Assembly (NCBI GenBank): GCA_036924085.1
Contig: JAVGWX010000005.1
Span: 95,233,764-95,297,763 of the forward strand
Direction: 5' to 3'
Origin: Ariolimax columbianus
Taxonomy: Eukaryota > Mollusca > Gastropoda > Stylommatophora > Arionidae
Length of the DNA: 64,000 nucleotides
Position numbers and translations under genes: made by a program. The notes below the pieces were generated by a model. It worked only from the letters and a program-made list of their open reading frames with translations. It searched no databases and was not told the DNA's origin. This document shows positions 11,835-23,139 of this stretch, piece by piece (positions within the stretch are counted from its first letter, which is position 1; each line of letters begins with the position of its first letter).

Positions 11835-12643
11835 TTTTCCCACAAGGTCCAACACATCCTCTCGCAAGGTCCAACACATCCTCTCGCAAGGTCGAACACA
11901 TCCTCTCGCAAGGTCGAACACATCCTCCTGTAAGGTCGAACGCATCCTCTCGCAAGGTCGAACACATCCTCCAGTAGGGTTGAACAGACCCTTGGTAACG
12001 TCGAACACATCCTCCTGCAAGGTCGAATACACCATCGGTAAGGTCGAACACATCCTCGGTAAGGTCGAACACATCCTCATGCAAGGTCGAACACACCCTC
12101 GGTAAGGTCGAACAAATCCTCCCGCAAGGTCGAACACACCCTTGGTAAGGTCGAACACATCTTCGGTAAGGTCGAAAACATCCTCCCGTAAGGTTGAAAA
12201 TATATTCCCGCAAGGTCGAACACATCATCGGTAAGTTCAAACACCCTCGGTAAAGTCGAACACATCCTCGGTAAGGTCGAACACACCCTCGGTAAAGTCG
12301 AACACAACCTCGAAACAGTCGAACACACCTTCGGTAAGGTCAAACACACCCTCGTCAAGGTCGAACACACCCTCGGTAAGGACGAACACACCCTCGGTAA
12401 AGTCGAACACATCCTCGGTAAGGTCGAACACAACTTCGGTAAAGTCGAACACACACCCTCAGTAAGGTCGAACACACCCTCGGTAAGGTAGAACACACCC
12501 TCGGTAAGGACGAACACACCCTCGGTAAGGTCGAACACACACTCGGTAAGGACGAACACACCCTCGGTAAGGTCGAACACACACTCGGTAAGGTCGAACA
12601 CACCCTCGGTAAGTTCAAACACCATCGGTAAGGTCGAACACGT
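11835..12643. repeat. 21-bp minisatellite, about 38 units
   Basis: The unit GAACACATCCTCGGTAAGGTC repeats with scattered substitutions. Seven codons per unit keep the minus strand open in several frames (VFDLTEG, VCSTLPR and similar heptapeptides), creating false proteins up to 220 residues. The 3' third is more uniform (CCTCGGTAAGG) than the 5' third (CTCGCAAGG). Confidence 0.95.
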
Positions 12644-12939
12644 GGTCAAATACCGCCAAACGACGGCAGTTATGCATGGCGAAAGTGCTCTCATGGCTCA
12701 TCCGACTGCTGACTTTGTCTTGTGGGACCCGGTATCTATAGATAATTTAATGGGTTGATGACCTGTCAAGAATGTCTTGTTTTCGTTATAATCATAATAA
12801 ATCGTTTCCTGTTGTCTTTAATTTACATTCCAAAGTCTGTCTTACGTCTACACACATTAACGTCTGCCTTATTCTTGTATAAGCACACTAACACATGTCT
12901 TTTGTCTTTGCACGTACATTAACTTAAGGCTTGTCTTTT

Positions 12940-13915
12940 CTAGCAGTAAAGTATATCTTATTGTCTTTATTTCTTCACTAAAGTATGTCCTGTTATCTCT
13001 ACTTCTACTCTAAAGTTTACCTTGATTGTCTCAACTTCCACTTTAAAGTTTATCTTGATTGTCTCTACTTCTACTCTAAAGTTTACCTTAATGTCTCGAC
13101 TTCTACTCTAAATGTTACCTTAATATCTCTAATTCTACTCTAAAGTTTACCTTGATTGTCTCAACTTCCACTACAAAGTTGACCTTAATATTTCTAATTC
13201 CACGCTAAAGTTTACCTTGATGTCTCTACTTCCACTCTGAAGTTTACCTTAATGTCTTTACTTCCACTCTGAAGTTTACCTTAATGTCTTTACTTCCACT
13301 CTGAAGTTTACCTTAATATCTCTACTTCTACTCTAAAGTTTACCTTAATGTCTCGACTTCTACTCTAAATTTTACCTTAATATCTCTAATTCTACTCTAA
13401 AGTTTACCTTGATTGTCTCTACTTCTACTCTAAAGTTCACCTTATTGTTTCTACTTCCACGCTAAAGTTTACCTTGATGTCTCTACTTCTACTCTAACGT
13501 TTACCTTAATGTCTCTATTTATACTCTGAAGTTTACCTTAATGTCTTTACTTCAACTCTAAAGTTTACCTTGATTGTCTCAACTTCCACTACAAAGTTGA
13601 CCTTAATATTTCTAATTCCACTCTAAAATTTACCTTAAAGTCTTTACTTCTACTCTAAAGTTTACCTTGATATCTCTACTTTCACTCTAAGTTTAAACCG
13701 TAATGCCTTTACTTCAACTCTAAAGTTTACCTTGATTGTCTCTACTTCCACTCTATAGTTTACCTTGATGTCTCTATTTCAAGTTTACCTTATTGTCTCT
13801 ACTTTTCCTCTAACGTTTACCTTGATTGTCTCTACTTCCAATCTAAAGTTTACATTGATGTCTCTATTTCTAATCTAAGGTTTACCTTGATGTCTCTATT
13901 TCAACTCAAATGTAT
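12940..13915. repeat. 32-33-bp pyrimidine-rich minisatellite
   Basis: The unit is TCTCTACTTCTACTCTAAAG plus TTTACCTTGATG, with about 30 copies of 32 or 33 bp. The plus strand is strongly pyrimidine-rich. The array runs directly into the splice-acceptor-like sequence before the candidate exon at 13934, so if that exon is real the array lies at the 3' end of its intron. The spacer 12643-12940 shows nothing recognisable. Confidence 0.93.
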
Positions 13916-13933
13916 GTCTTGTTGTCTCCACAG

Positions 13934-14085
13934 ACTGCGGACTAAACTGCTGCAAGAAGAGACATCGCTTGTCATCTGACCGAACCTTCTCTAGGACCGG
14001 CATGACTGCAGTCAGTATCTGCGACTCCCCTGTGGAGACAAAGGGACATAATCCCATCTACAAAAGTCACAGCTCTGAGAGTTAA
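13934..14085 (+). CDS. Candidate 3'-terminal exon of an unidentified host gene
   Basis: A good acceptor, TTGTTGTCTCCACAG at 13919-13933, is followed by an open frame starting at 13936 (two bases complete the preceding codon, so a phase-1 intron) and ending at TAA 14083-14085. The 49 residues begin CGLNCCKKRHR, contain SSDRTFSRTG and SICDSPVETKG, and end NPIYKSHSSES. A Cys-rich basic start followed by a Ser-rich tail with an NPIY motif resembles the cytoplasmic end of a membrane protein, but this is inference. No upstream exon, donor site or canonical AATAAA was found nearby. It is non-repetitive and unlike the transposon frames around it. It could still be chance. Confidence 0.4.
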
Positions 14086-14920
14086 AGGACAAGAACAAGC
14101 AGTAAAACTGACTTACACCAAGTATCTACACCAACAATTGGAATATTAATTGTTTATGTATAGAATGTGCTTTAGTTTGAGAAAAGTAACGATACAATTG
14201 AAACTGCCAGTCCAATACATTTTTTTGTCAAATTACGATAATAATCTTACATACAATTATATTTGAGGCACTCTGGAGGCACGCACGTCGTGCGAAAGAA
14301 AAGAAAGTAGAGTAGAATTATACTACATACTTGAAACTGATTGGCAGGAGACTAGTTAGGCTAAAAATGACACCTTGCCCAGGTTAGGTAGCCAACTAAA
14401 TCCTATAATTCATGTCTATATTTGTAGTGAGGTGTATCTGTCAGAGATAGGTCTATGCATCTAATTCGGATTGCCTGCTACCGCATTTCTCCGATACTAA
14501 GGCACAATTTTCCCGATTTAGCGACATATATCTGGAACCTTTTAACAATCGTTGTCAACAGAACATTCTTTGACATGATTTGGACGGAAATACAGGCGTA
14601 AATGACATCTGACGCATTCGCAAATTTGATAATTGAACTTTCTTTGTTCTCATTGTTACAATATTATCGCTTCGTTAAGGTTGATCCCTTATTATGATTT
14701 AAATGTTTTCAACAAGATTGCAATATAAAGCCTCGTTGAGAAGAAAAGTTATCCTGTAAAAAGAAGAGCGTGAAAATATGGCGGCAGAGACACAAATACT
14801 CGTCTTTAAATACATTATCATAAATCCATGTTTTTCATGCAAAACTCTCGATGGCTCACGACGATATATCATAGAATATATCTTGGTCAGTGTGGATATA
14901 TATGGTGAGAAAGAGCAGCA
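14086..14920. other. Downstream of candidate exon, possible 3' UTR then unknown
   Basis: No coding motif. If the exon is real, the first several hundred bases would be 3' UTR. The nearest AATATAAA-like string is near 14720, which is weak as a polyadenylation signal. Confidence 0.3.
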
Positions 14921-14924
14921 AAGA

Positions 14925-15640
14925 TGACACCGTAATCGGCTGTGGGTCTACATTGCTCTGCTGTTTTAGTTTATTACGGATTTGCCTGGAATCCACGCTG
15001 GTCGACGAATTGTGTTCACCGAAACGTGTAGTTGCTTTCCCATTGGAGTGGTTAATTAGTTAGTTTTTTGTGTTTTTCTCAGTCCGATTATCCTGGAATT
15101 GACATCGGCCATTTGAATAGCACTACGCTAAAACCTGTGTCCTATTTCTCGGTCTAGTTCACACGGATGAACTTTACGAGATTTTCGCCCTTCACCCTAG
15201 CTGCAAACAGTGTCCATTTTGGTGTGTGAAATTTAGACACGACTATAATGGACTAGAATATACCCAGGAGAGATGCCCAACTAACTCACACGCTGAGTAA
15301 TGTCTCTGCGACCTCTTGCGGTTGTGGGAAAGGCACGACACACAACGATAGATGTCATCTTCCCTCCGTTGACTTGCGCGATATATGTTTACCGGAAAGG
15401 TTCGGGTGTAAACCCTGAGGAAAAATCTGCATCCGTCTCGATAAATATCTTGTCACTGGCCAAGGGTAGCTCAGGACTAGAGAGTTAGGTTGAAAAAGGG
15501 AGCATTCTTCCTAATTTAATCCAAATAACCGCACAAATCACCCATGCCAGCGGACACATCAAGAGAAAAGACTACCCACGCGGATGAAAAAAGAGAGTAT
15601 TCTTCATCACTTGTGATGGACGAAGATCATCATTATCATG
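14925..15640 (+). repeat. Dispersed repeat RepA, copy 1 (diverged)
   Basis: It starts near CAAAGATGACACCGTAA and ends near TCATCACTTGTGATGGAC. It aligns by eye with 18138-18612 (plus) and with the reverse complement of 54560-55205. Shared landmarks are the GTCGACGA/TGTGTTCACCG block, TATCCTGG, GGAAAGGCACGACA, the GTAAACCCTGAGG block and the AGAGAGTATTCTTCATCAC end. This copy is stop-ridden. The family is unknown to me. Confidence 0.75.
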
Positions 15641-15735
15641 TGATAATTTAGGTCTCAACGGGTTGTCTTGTGACTTCGAATGTGAGCTTGATTCCGTTAT
15701 CGGTTCAAAGGGAATCGATTTGTAACATTACAAAA

Positions 15736-15783
15736 AAGACACACACACACACACACACACACACAAAACAAACAAACAAACAA
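15736..15783. repeat. CA and CAAA microsatellites
   Basis: An (AC)n run of about 13 units is followed by AAACAAAC repeats. Confidence 0.9.
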
Positions 15784-15785
15784 AC

Positions 15786-16003
15786 TGTCAAACGACATTT
15801 TCCCCATTGCTGCGGTTGTCGAGGGGTTTTGAAGGCAGAGGACTACAGGTCGCTTCGTCACAGCTGTCGCCACGCCATGTTCTGGCTATGTTTGTGTATT
15901 TCACCTCCCACAGAAAAACAACATATGCCATACCGGGGATTCGAACCGCTGCCCTCCTTGTCGATAGGCAGGCCTTGAAACCATTCGGTCACACGCTCCT
16001 CTA
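15786..16003 (-). mobile_element. tRNA-derived SINE (full-length-looking), copy 1
   Basis: On the minus strand the head reads GAGCGTGTGACCGAATGG (A box) and GGTTCGAATCCCCGGTAT (B box), followed by a body and the tail AAATGTCGTTTGACAGTT. The same head, body and tail occur on the plus strand at 60947-61185. The A box resembles the long-variable-arm Ser/Leu tRNA class. No intact cloverleaf is expected from a SINE. Confidence 0.82.
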
Positions 16004-16264
16004 TGTAACATAACACCTTATGAATAATTTGTTCTGAGTAAATGACTATTGTAAATTGTTTTCTCTCGTGTGTAGTAATAATGTGTCTTAGAAACACAGT
16101 ACTTTTAATTTGTTGTGTTCATGGTACTGAAGTTATGGACGCTTCTTACAATCAATGGTATTTTATAGTCGAAGAAATACCAAGTTAAACTTTTTCATTT
16201 GGTTTCATGTTTGTATATAAGGGGTTTGTCTTAAGTCTTTACTATGAACATGAAGGAGAAGAGG

Positions 16265-17290
16265 AGGGAGAAAATTGAAATTTGGCACAGTGCTTATACC
16301 TTCTCAATATAGTCACCATCTGAATTTATTCATTTCTGCCATCTCTGCGTGACTTTGAAAAGATTTCAGAATAAAATAACCTGTTTTTCTAACAAAACCA
16401 GTTATCACAAGCCAGTATGACATCTTCGTCACTGTCAAAATGATTTTTTTGGGCTGTTTTTTTAAATTTTGGTAAAAGAAAAAAGTCTTATGGAGTTAAA
16501 TCCGGCAAAAATGGTGGGTGTGGAAGAATCTCAATATTCAAATCGTTGGCTGTTTACTGCACAAGCCTTGCTTTATGTGATGGTACGTTGTCTTGAAGCA
16601 AAGGCAGAATTTGAGTGCGCGCTATCCCTCGTTTTCTGGTCAGAGTCTTTCTTAGTTTGATAATGAGATTTGTATAATATTGTCCATTAACCTTCTTGAT
16701 ATGAGGAAGGTGATCTTTCAATATGACACCTTTGACATCCCAAAACACAGTCCGCATCACTTTTCTTGCAGATTTCTGTGTTCTTGGCTTGACATGTGTT
16801 GGTGAGCCCGGGGTTTTCCACTGCATGCTGGACATTTTGTATTCTGGGTCATAATGATGAACTCCAGTCTCATCTACTGTCACCTTGGTCGGAAACACGT
16901 TTTTTAACGGACACATTTTAAGCAACTGTGTTTGTTTCTGTTCACATGTCAGCAGACGCGGACCCAGCGAGCACACACTTTTCTCATGTTCAGTATATTG
17001 TGTAAAATTCTAAAAACTGTTACTTTCATTCAATTTTGCTGACCTAGATAACTCTGCAATTGTCATTTTCCTATCATGGTAAATGATTTTCTTATCTCTT
17101 GCAGCATTTTCATCCCGGCACCCTAAAGATGATCTTCCTTATTTGGGAAGACCAGCAACATGGGTAAGGCCACACTTAAACTGCCTGCACCAGTTTTTAC
17201 AGAAGCATACAAAAAAACGGAATTCCTGAAACACTGGTTCCATCCCCCTGTACATTTCTTTAGGTGCTTTTTCCCTGCAACATTAAGAAT
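16265..17290 (-). pseudogene. mariner-type transposase, nearly full length, dead
   Basis: Read on the minus strand, blocks appear in mariner order. The N-terminal DNA-binding region has WCRQFKCG, then RKMTIAELSRSAK (about 17110-17230). The catalytic core begins VTVDETGVHHYDPE, where the family normally has DETW. It continues MQWKTPGSP, QKSARKVMRTVFWD, then LLQDNVPSHKA with the second Asp. The third acidic block reads HPPFLPDLTP-stop-DFFLLPKF, and a C-terminal DSDEDVILACDNWF follows. Several frameshifts and stops exist, so it cannot encode active transposase. The middle 140 codons (16554-16976) are still open. Confidence 0.92.
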
Positions 17291-17615
17291 TTTGTCTCAG
17301 TTCTGGTTTCTGATTTCTGCATTGTCTGACAAACCGTTAGAGTAGCAGATCCAGTCAATAATGTGTGTTGCGCCACGAACCATACCAGGCAAACCCATCG
17401 AGAAGTGAAATTCATACTTCTCAAGTCCAGTACAAATTGAATGAGTTACAAATGTGCCGAATGTTAACTTTCTTCTTCTACTCCTTCATAGTCAGGGTAA
17501 AGACTTATGGTATGCCTCTTGTATTTTCTTAGTGCATTAAAGTGCATTGGCATTTTTAATTGTTGCCACTATTTTGTCTATAACGCGAATAAATACGCAT
17601 CAATTAATCAGTTCT
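17290..17615. other. Flank of mariner relic, no gene
   Basis: No motif recognised. It may include the mariner 5' terminal region, but I could not identify a pair of terminal inverted repeats by eye. Confidence 0.4.
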
Positions 17616-17619
17616 GAAA

Positions 17620-17832
17620 CCAGACACTTCAATAGACTAGCTGGGAGACGAAACATTTCAATAGACTAGCTGGAAGACCAGACATTTCAATAGACCAGCT
17701 GGGAGACCATACATTTCAATAGTCCAGCTGGAAGACCATACATTTCAATAGACCAGCTGGGAGACCAGACACTTCAATAGACCAGCTAGGAGACCAGACA
17801 TTTTAATAGACCAGATGGGAGACAAGCTTAAT
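17620..17832. repeat. 29-bp tandem repeat, about 7 units
   Basis: CAGACATTTCAATAGACC plus AGCTGGGAGAC recurs with minor variation. Confidence 0.92.
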
Positions 17833-18137
17833 GATATAAATAGACGAACACGTAAGTTATTCTTTGACGATATCAGTGTATTGTGTTTACGTTGTAACAC
17901 TGCAGCCGAGTATTCAGCCGGGTAGATGTGTGCGTGATAAAACTATTTCAACATATTCTAAATGCAACATACATCACAGAGGGTGGACCTCTTCATCCGT
18001 GATAGACGAACAACAACATCATGTTTGACTAAGTTCATCACTTAGTCCATCCACTTCATCTCAATAGTAGGCGATCAAGTGGACTCTTAGAAGTTGTAGA
18101 GCCACCAGAAAGCCACATTTTGTGTCGCTCTATTGAA

Positions 18138-18612
18138 AAATCTGGCAAAGATGGCGCCGTAACTTGCTGCGAGTCTACATTTCTCTACTGTTTTGTATCA
18201 TTATGGATGCCGCCAGACCACGGATATGCCTCAAATTCACACTAGTCGACGACTTACACTTGTGTTCACGGATACGTGGAGTTGTTTTCCGTCTGGACTT
18301 GTTATTTCGTTCTTTTTTTGTGATTTCTTCCATCCGTTTATCTTGGTCTGGACGCCGGCTGAATGGCGCTACGCTTAAACTAGTTATACCTGTGTCGTAT
18401 CTCACGGGTTAGTTCTGCCGGTTCACCTTCACGAATATGGCGTGTGGGAATTTTAGATGCTACTATGATGAACTGAAGGCGCAGTTTCTTCCTCACTTTC
18501 ATCCAAATCTCTGCGCAAGTCACCCATTTCAGAGCAGGAGATACGACTGTCCACACGGCTGAACAAAGAGAGTGGTCTTCATCACTTGTGATGGACAAAA
18601 CTATCATTGACT
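18138..18612 (+). repeat. Dispersed repeat RepA, copy 2 (internal deletion)
   Basis: It starts GCAAAGATGGCGCCGTAAC and ends TCATCACTTGTGATGGAC. Relative to the other two copies it lacks roughly 200 bp around 18475. A frame from 18164 reads IMDAARPRICLKFTLVDD, then LHLCSRIRGVVF and RRLNGATL. The corresponding frame in copy 3 (minus strand, around 55205-55000) is very similar (IMDADRPRICLEFTLVDD). Conservation of two frames at once makes simple nucleotide similarity a sufficient explanation. Confidence 0.8.
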
Positions 18613-18619
18613 TGCTAAT

Positions 18620-19210
18620 TGCCACGTGACCCATCTGTATTATCTAAGAATTGCAGTGCCTGTGGTGTCCTTAGTGGAAGCATGGTATCGGATCTTTTCT
18701 CGGTGGACTGGATCCCTTACAAAGACTGCCTACGTTCATCGATGCACTACGGTTTCAGAAACGGGAAAAATATCTTCATTACGTATATTGTGAGTTAGCT
18801 CCTGTGACTTGGTCATATGAAGACTCTTTCAAAACCTTGCTTTTCACATCGCTGAAGAGCTCAGGCATGTGTACTATTCTGTTATGGCTTGCAGGCACTG
18901 ATATATCCAATAGGACTATATGAAACAAATTGCGACGTTCTTGGACAAAAGTTAGTTGAACTCTACAGAACAAAAGCATCATATATAAACTGATACCCCA
19001 CAAATATTGTAACAACAGTACTGAACTACGCGATATGTAACTGTATTAGTTGACTTCTGCTCAGTAAAAATTGGAATCATCATAACCAAATTATTCGTTT
19101 TATTTTTACGTTAAATGTAATTTTTTAGCATAAAGTACATCTATGTTGCTGGTTATTTAGCTTGAGTATGGTACACTTCAGTGTGGATTTGTGTTCGTGT
19201 ACTTTGTAGT
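18620..19210. other. No recognisable gene
   Basis: Mixed-composition sequence with no motif I can place. Confidence 0.4.
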
Positions 19211-19224
19211 TTTTGTCCACTACT

Positions 19225-19275
19225 GTTGGGGGAAGGAGGGGGGGTGGAGAGCTGGGGGGGGGGGGAGGGGGGATG
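19225..19275 (+). repeat. Poly-G/GA purine tract
   Basis: G runs of up to about 13 are separated by single A or TGGAGAGCT interruptions on the plus strand. The tract could form G-quadruplex-type structure. Confidence 0.85.
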
Positions 19276-19934
19276 TGGAGAGCCAGATATGTTGCGCCCA
19301 CTTTTGATGCGAGATGTCTTGTTTTTTTTGTTTTTTTTTTAATCGATGCATCTTGTTTTGCGGTCACCCTCTCGCTCTATAACAATTTATTGAATTGATA
19401 TAGGTGCGCAGTAGCAGTTAACTGCGTTCTATTACCATGATAGAAACTAATCATTTTATTATCTGCCTTCGTATGTATTTAGCACAGGAAGTAGTTCACA
19501 ATGTATTCATGATGTTATCAGTTTATATTTTCTTTTCTGGTGATATTGATGACTGTTGCCAGTTACTTCATGTTACACGTAGGAATGTCTCTCTCGTGTG
19601 TCCTTGCTCCGCACTACATCTGGCACTGATTCAGAGAGTTGGCATATTTGTTTTTATTTAAAATGTCGTGTAGTATATTTGTACAGTGTTATGTGCATTT
19701 GGACATTTTTAAAACAAATGACAGTCTCAGTCAGTTATTACAAGTATTAAGAAGACAATAAACACTTACGTTACGACTAAATGATGTTCATCGGAGGCTG
19801 CATCTTCTCTTAAATGAAATGCATCATCATTATTATTTGCACGTGACTCCATCGAAGAGGTCTAGTACTTTATTTGGTTTACCAGCTTTTAGTGAAACTT
19901 GAATCAATTTGTATGCAGTGGAGTTTAAGTAACA

Positions 19935-20012
19935 ATGCTTTTTGCGTGGTGAGGTTGCTAGTCTCATGCACAACCTTCCCTAGTCGTATGTAAAAACATG
20001 CCCGGATGGAAA
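19935..20012. repeat. Short dispersed repeat, copy 2
   Basis: GGTGAGGTTGCTAGTCTCAT followed by GCACAACCTTCCCTAGTCG matches the family at 10212, 44510 and 57148. 19280-19935 contains nothing else I recognise. Confidence 0.55.
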
Positions 20013-20230
20013 CAATGGTTCTTTTACGATGTCTGAGGAGGCGAGTCTTTTGAGGGACGATCAGCAGCACAAGCCGACCTGATAGATATTGATCGTTTGT
20101 TCGCGTTTCAGAATGAGCCTCAAAAGCTTGCAACAATAGTTCGACGATGGTTCCATTGTTTCAATTAAACTTCGGGTTACATGTAGTACAATGAATTGTC
20201 TTCAGCTTGTTCTAAATTTTATAAAATCGT

Positions 20231-21633
20231 GTGTTTGAGTGACATAACGACGTCTCGCTGTTCTAAGACCAAGGGAGTTTGAGTGACATACCGACGTCTC
20301 GCTGTTCTAAGACTAAGTGAGTATGAGTGACATAATGACGTCTCGTTGTTCTAAGACTAAGTGAGTATGAGTGACATAATGACGTCTCGCTGTTCTAAGA
20401 CTAAGTGAGTATGAGTGACATAATGACGTCTCGCTGTTCTAAGACTAAGTGAGTATGAGTGACATAATGACGTCTCGTTGTTCAAGACTAAGTGAGTATG
20501 AGTGACATAATGACGTCTCGCTGTTCTAAGACTAAGTGAGTATGAGTGACATAATGACGTCTCGCTGTTCTAAGACTAAGTGAGTATGAGTGACATAATG
20601 ACGTCTCGCTGTTCTAAGACTAAGTGAGTATGAGTGACATAATGACGTCTCGCTGTTCTAAGACTAAGTGAGTATGAGTGACATAATGACGTCTCGCTGT
20701 TCTAAGACTAAGTGAGTATGAGTGACATAATGACGTCTCGCTGTTCTAAGACTAAGTGAGTATGAGTGACATAATGACGTCTCGCTGTTCTAAGACTAAG
20801 TGAGTATGAGTGACATAATGACGTCTCGCTGTTTCAAGACCAAGTGAGTATGAGTGACATAACGACGTCTCACTGCTTGAAGACCAAGTGAGTATGAGTG
20901 ACATAATGACGTCTCGCTGTTTGAAGACCAAGTGATTATGAGTGACATAACGACGTCTCGCTGTTTGAAGGCCATGTGCGTTTGAGTGACATAATGACGT
21001 CTCGCTGTTTGAAGATCAAGTGAGTATGAGTGACATAACGACGTCTCGCTGTTCTAAGACTAAGTGAGAATGAGTGACATAATGACGTCTCACTGTTTGA
21101 AGACCAAGAAAATATGAGTGATATAACGACGTCTCGCTGTTTGAAGACCAAGTCAGTATGAGTGACATAACGACATCTCGCTGTTTGAAGACCAAGTGAG
21201 TATGAGTGACATAACGACGTCTCGTTGTTTGAAGACCATGTGAGTATGAGTGACATAACGACGTCTCACTGTTTAAGACCAAGTGAGTATGAGTGACATA
21301 ACGACGTCTCACTGTTTAAGACCAAGTGCGTTTGAGTGACATAACGACGTCTCGTTGTTTGAAGATCAAGTGAGTATGAGTGACATAACGACGTCTCGCT
21401 GTTTGAAGACCAAGTGAGTATGAGTGACATAACGACGTCTCGCTGTTTGAAGACCAAGTGAGTATGAGTGACATAACGAGGTCTCGCTGTTTGAAGACCA
21501 AGTGAGTATGAGTGACATAACGACGTCTCACTGTTTAAGACCAAGTGCGTTTGAGTGACATAATGACGTCTCGCTGTTTGAAGACCAAGTGAGTATGAGT
21601 GACATAACGACATCTCACTGTTTCAAGACTAAA
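20231..21633. repeat. 44-bp minisatellite, about 32 units, two subfamilies
   Basis: The unit begins GAGTATGAGTGACATAATGA, continues CGTCTCGCTG and ends with either TTCTAAGACTAAGT (20250-20830, very uniform) or TTTGAAGACCAAGT (20830-21633, more varied). Each unit carries a TGACGTC-like site. Minus-strand frames of about 100 codons across it are artefacts. Confidence 0.95.
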
Positions 21634-21979
21634 TTCAATTCCTTATTCTCGACACGCTGTAGTCTAAATGAGTATAAATTTGTATATATCTAACAGTTGC
21701 GGAAGATATTGTGGCGAGGACGGAAACTGGCTACACCAACTCATAAAGGATGTGATAAGTTCACTCGTTTCTACCACCATATCCTCGACAACAGTGTATT
21801 TGATATGTGACTACCTCTACATTTGGTATCCCTGTAAATTCATGCTGTATGTCAGCGAACAATTGCCGTCTCCACACGATATATTAGAATGATAGTATTG
21901 AGCCACGACAACGCTATTTATTGTTTCAATCACTTACTAATGAACGTTACTTGGATCGTTGCTCTTAGTGTGGCTGAGC

Positions 21980-22185
21980 CATTTGAACAACATTTGGTTC
22001 TATATGTGTTGTGAGAAGTATCAAGCCTCACATAACTGCAATTAATTGCCTTGTTTTTGTAGCATCATCACATTTGAACTGAACATTTGTTTCTATATGT
22101 GTTGTGAGAAGTATCAAGCCTCACATAACTGCAATTAATTGCCTTGTTTTTGTAGCATCATCACATTTGAACTGAACATTTTCTT
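21980..22185. repeat. 93-bp tandem duplication
   Basis: A segment containing TCTATATGTGTTGTGAGAAG and TTGCCTTGTTTTTGTAGCAT is present twice almost identically, with a partial third start. The second copy begins at about 22074. 21640-21980 shows nothing recognisable. Confidence 0.92.
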
Positions 22186-22889
22186 TACTAAATATGATGT
22201 TGGAAATGCGGTAATAAGTAGATTAATATCGTGCCAAAAAAGAAGATTAAAATGCCTAATCTGGACACAAAAATGGTCATAATGAACAGGACGAAACCCT
22301 CTTTTTGCCTCAGTCATTTTGTAAATAAATTAGTTCTTCTTGAAAATTTTGGCTAACAGGTTATACGTCTGTTTCAAACGAATCAACCAATCAATACATA
22401 CCAAAATCTGTAAAGTTTAGCCTCTTCTTGTCTGATTGGTGCAGAGACGGAACCTGAGAAAGTTCAGGGCGACCGACAAGTTTTTAAATCAATTACAATT
22501 TTGTTATGAATGCTACGATTCTCCTTTCACTATTACAAGACTATGTCGATGTATCTTAAGAAGAACATCATCCAACTTTTCAAATATATCTGAAGGATAG
22601 ACCACGTCATTTCGTAGAACTTTAGTTTAAAAACTAAACTGTTCTTACATTGAATCAAGAACCTTCCCAACATAATCAAATAGTGACCAACATCTTTTCA
22701 AACAATTACCCTTGGACAGCCAACTTACTTCCGTGTGTAAGAAAATGTGTTGCCATTACATTTCAAAAATAACACTGAACAACATATTTTTATTGTTTGT
22801 GTGTAACTGGGATAAAATTAAGTTACCATTATGTTGTTTGGGCTTCTGGAAATAAATATGGCCATTAAAACTCCAGATTAGATCTAGTT

Positions 22890-23090
22890 TTTAAATAACT
22901 ATAGAAGTAGAAGTAGAAGGTATGGTGTCTGGCAAGATAGGCAGAGACAGACCAAGAAGGCGATGACACACAGATGTTAAGGAATGATTAGGTATGACTC
23001 TGGATCAGGTAGGAGATTTGGCAAGAGATCGAGTTTCTTTCAGAAGGGCTGTGATGGAAGCACCGTTCTGCAAGGGATATGCTTCATGAC
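22890..23090 (+). pseudogene. APE-type LINE, C-terminal tail
   Basis: The frame reads EGMVSGKIGRDRPRRR, then HTDVKE, then DLARDRVSFRRAV and CKGYAS before stops. This is the C-terminal pattern GKRxRGRPRRxWxDDVK ... LAxxRxxFRRxV ... RGYAS of endonuclease/reverse-transcriptase LINEs. About 55 codons remain. The preceding 22190-22890 holds no motif I can identify. Confidence 0.75.
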
Positions 23091-23139
23091 GATGATAAAA
23101 CAAGTTATTTGAAATTGAATTTACATACTATTTGATAAA

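Noticed and set aside
11753..11860. Frame starting MEMFDILDVHDLLQEL
   Set aside because: Non-repetitive for only about 30 codons, then enters the 21-bp array; no homologue recognised and no splice donor confirmed.
11496..12694. VFDLTEG and CSTLPR repeat proteins on the minus strand
   Set aside because: Artefacts of the 21-bp array, open in several frames.
17160..17345. 61-codon plus-strand frame beside mariner
   Set aside because: Antisense of the mariner N-terminal region on the minus strand.
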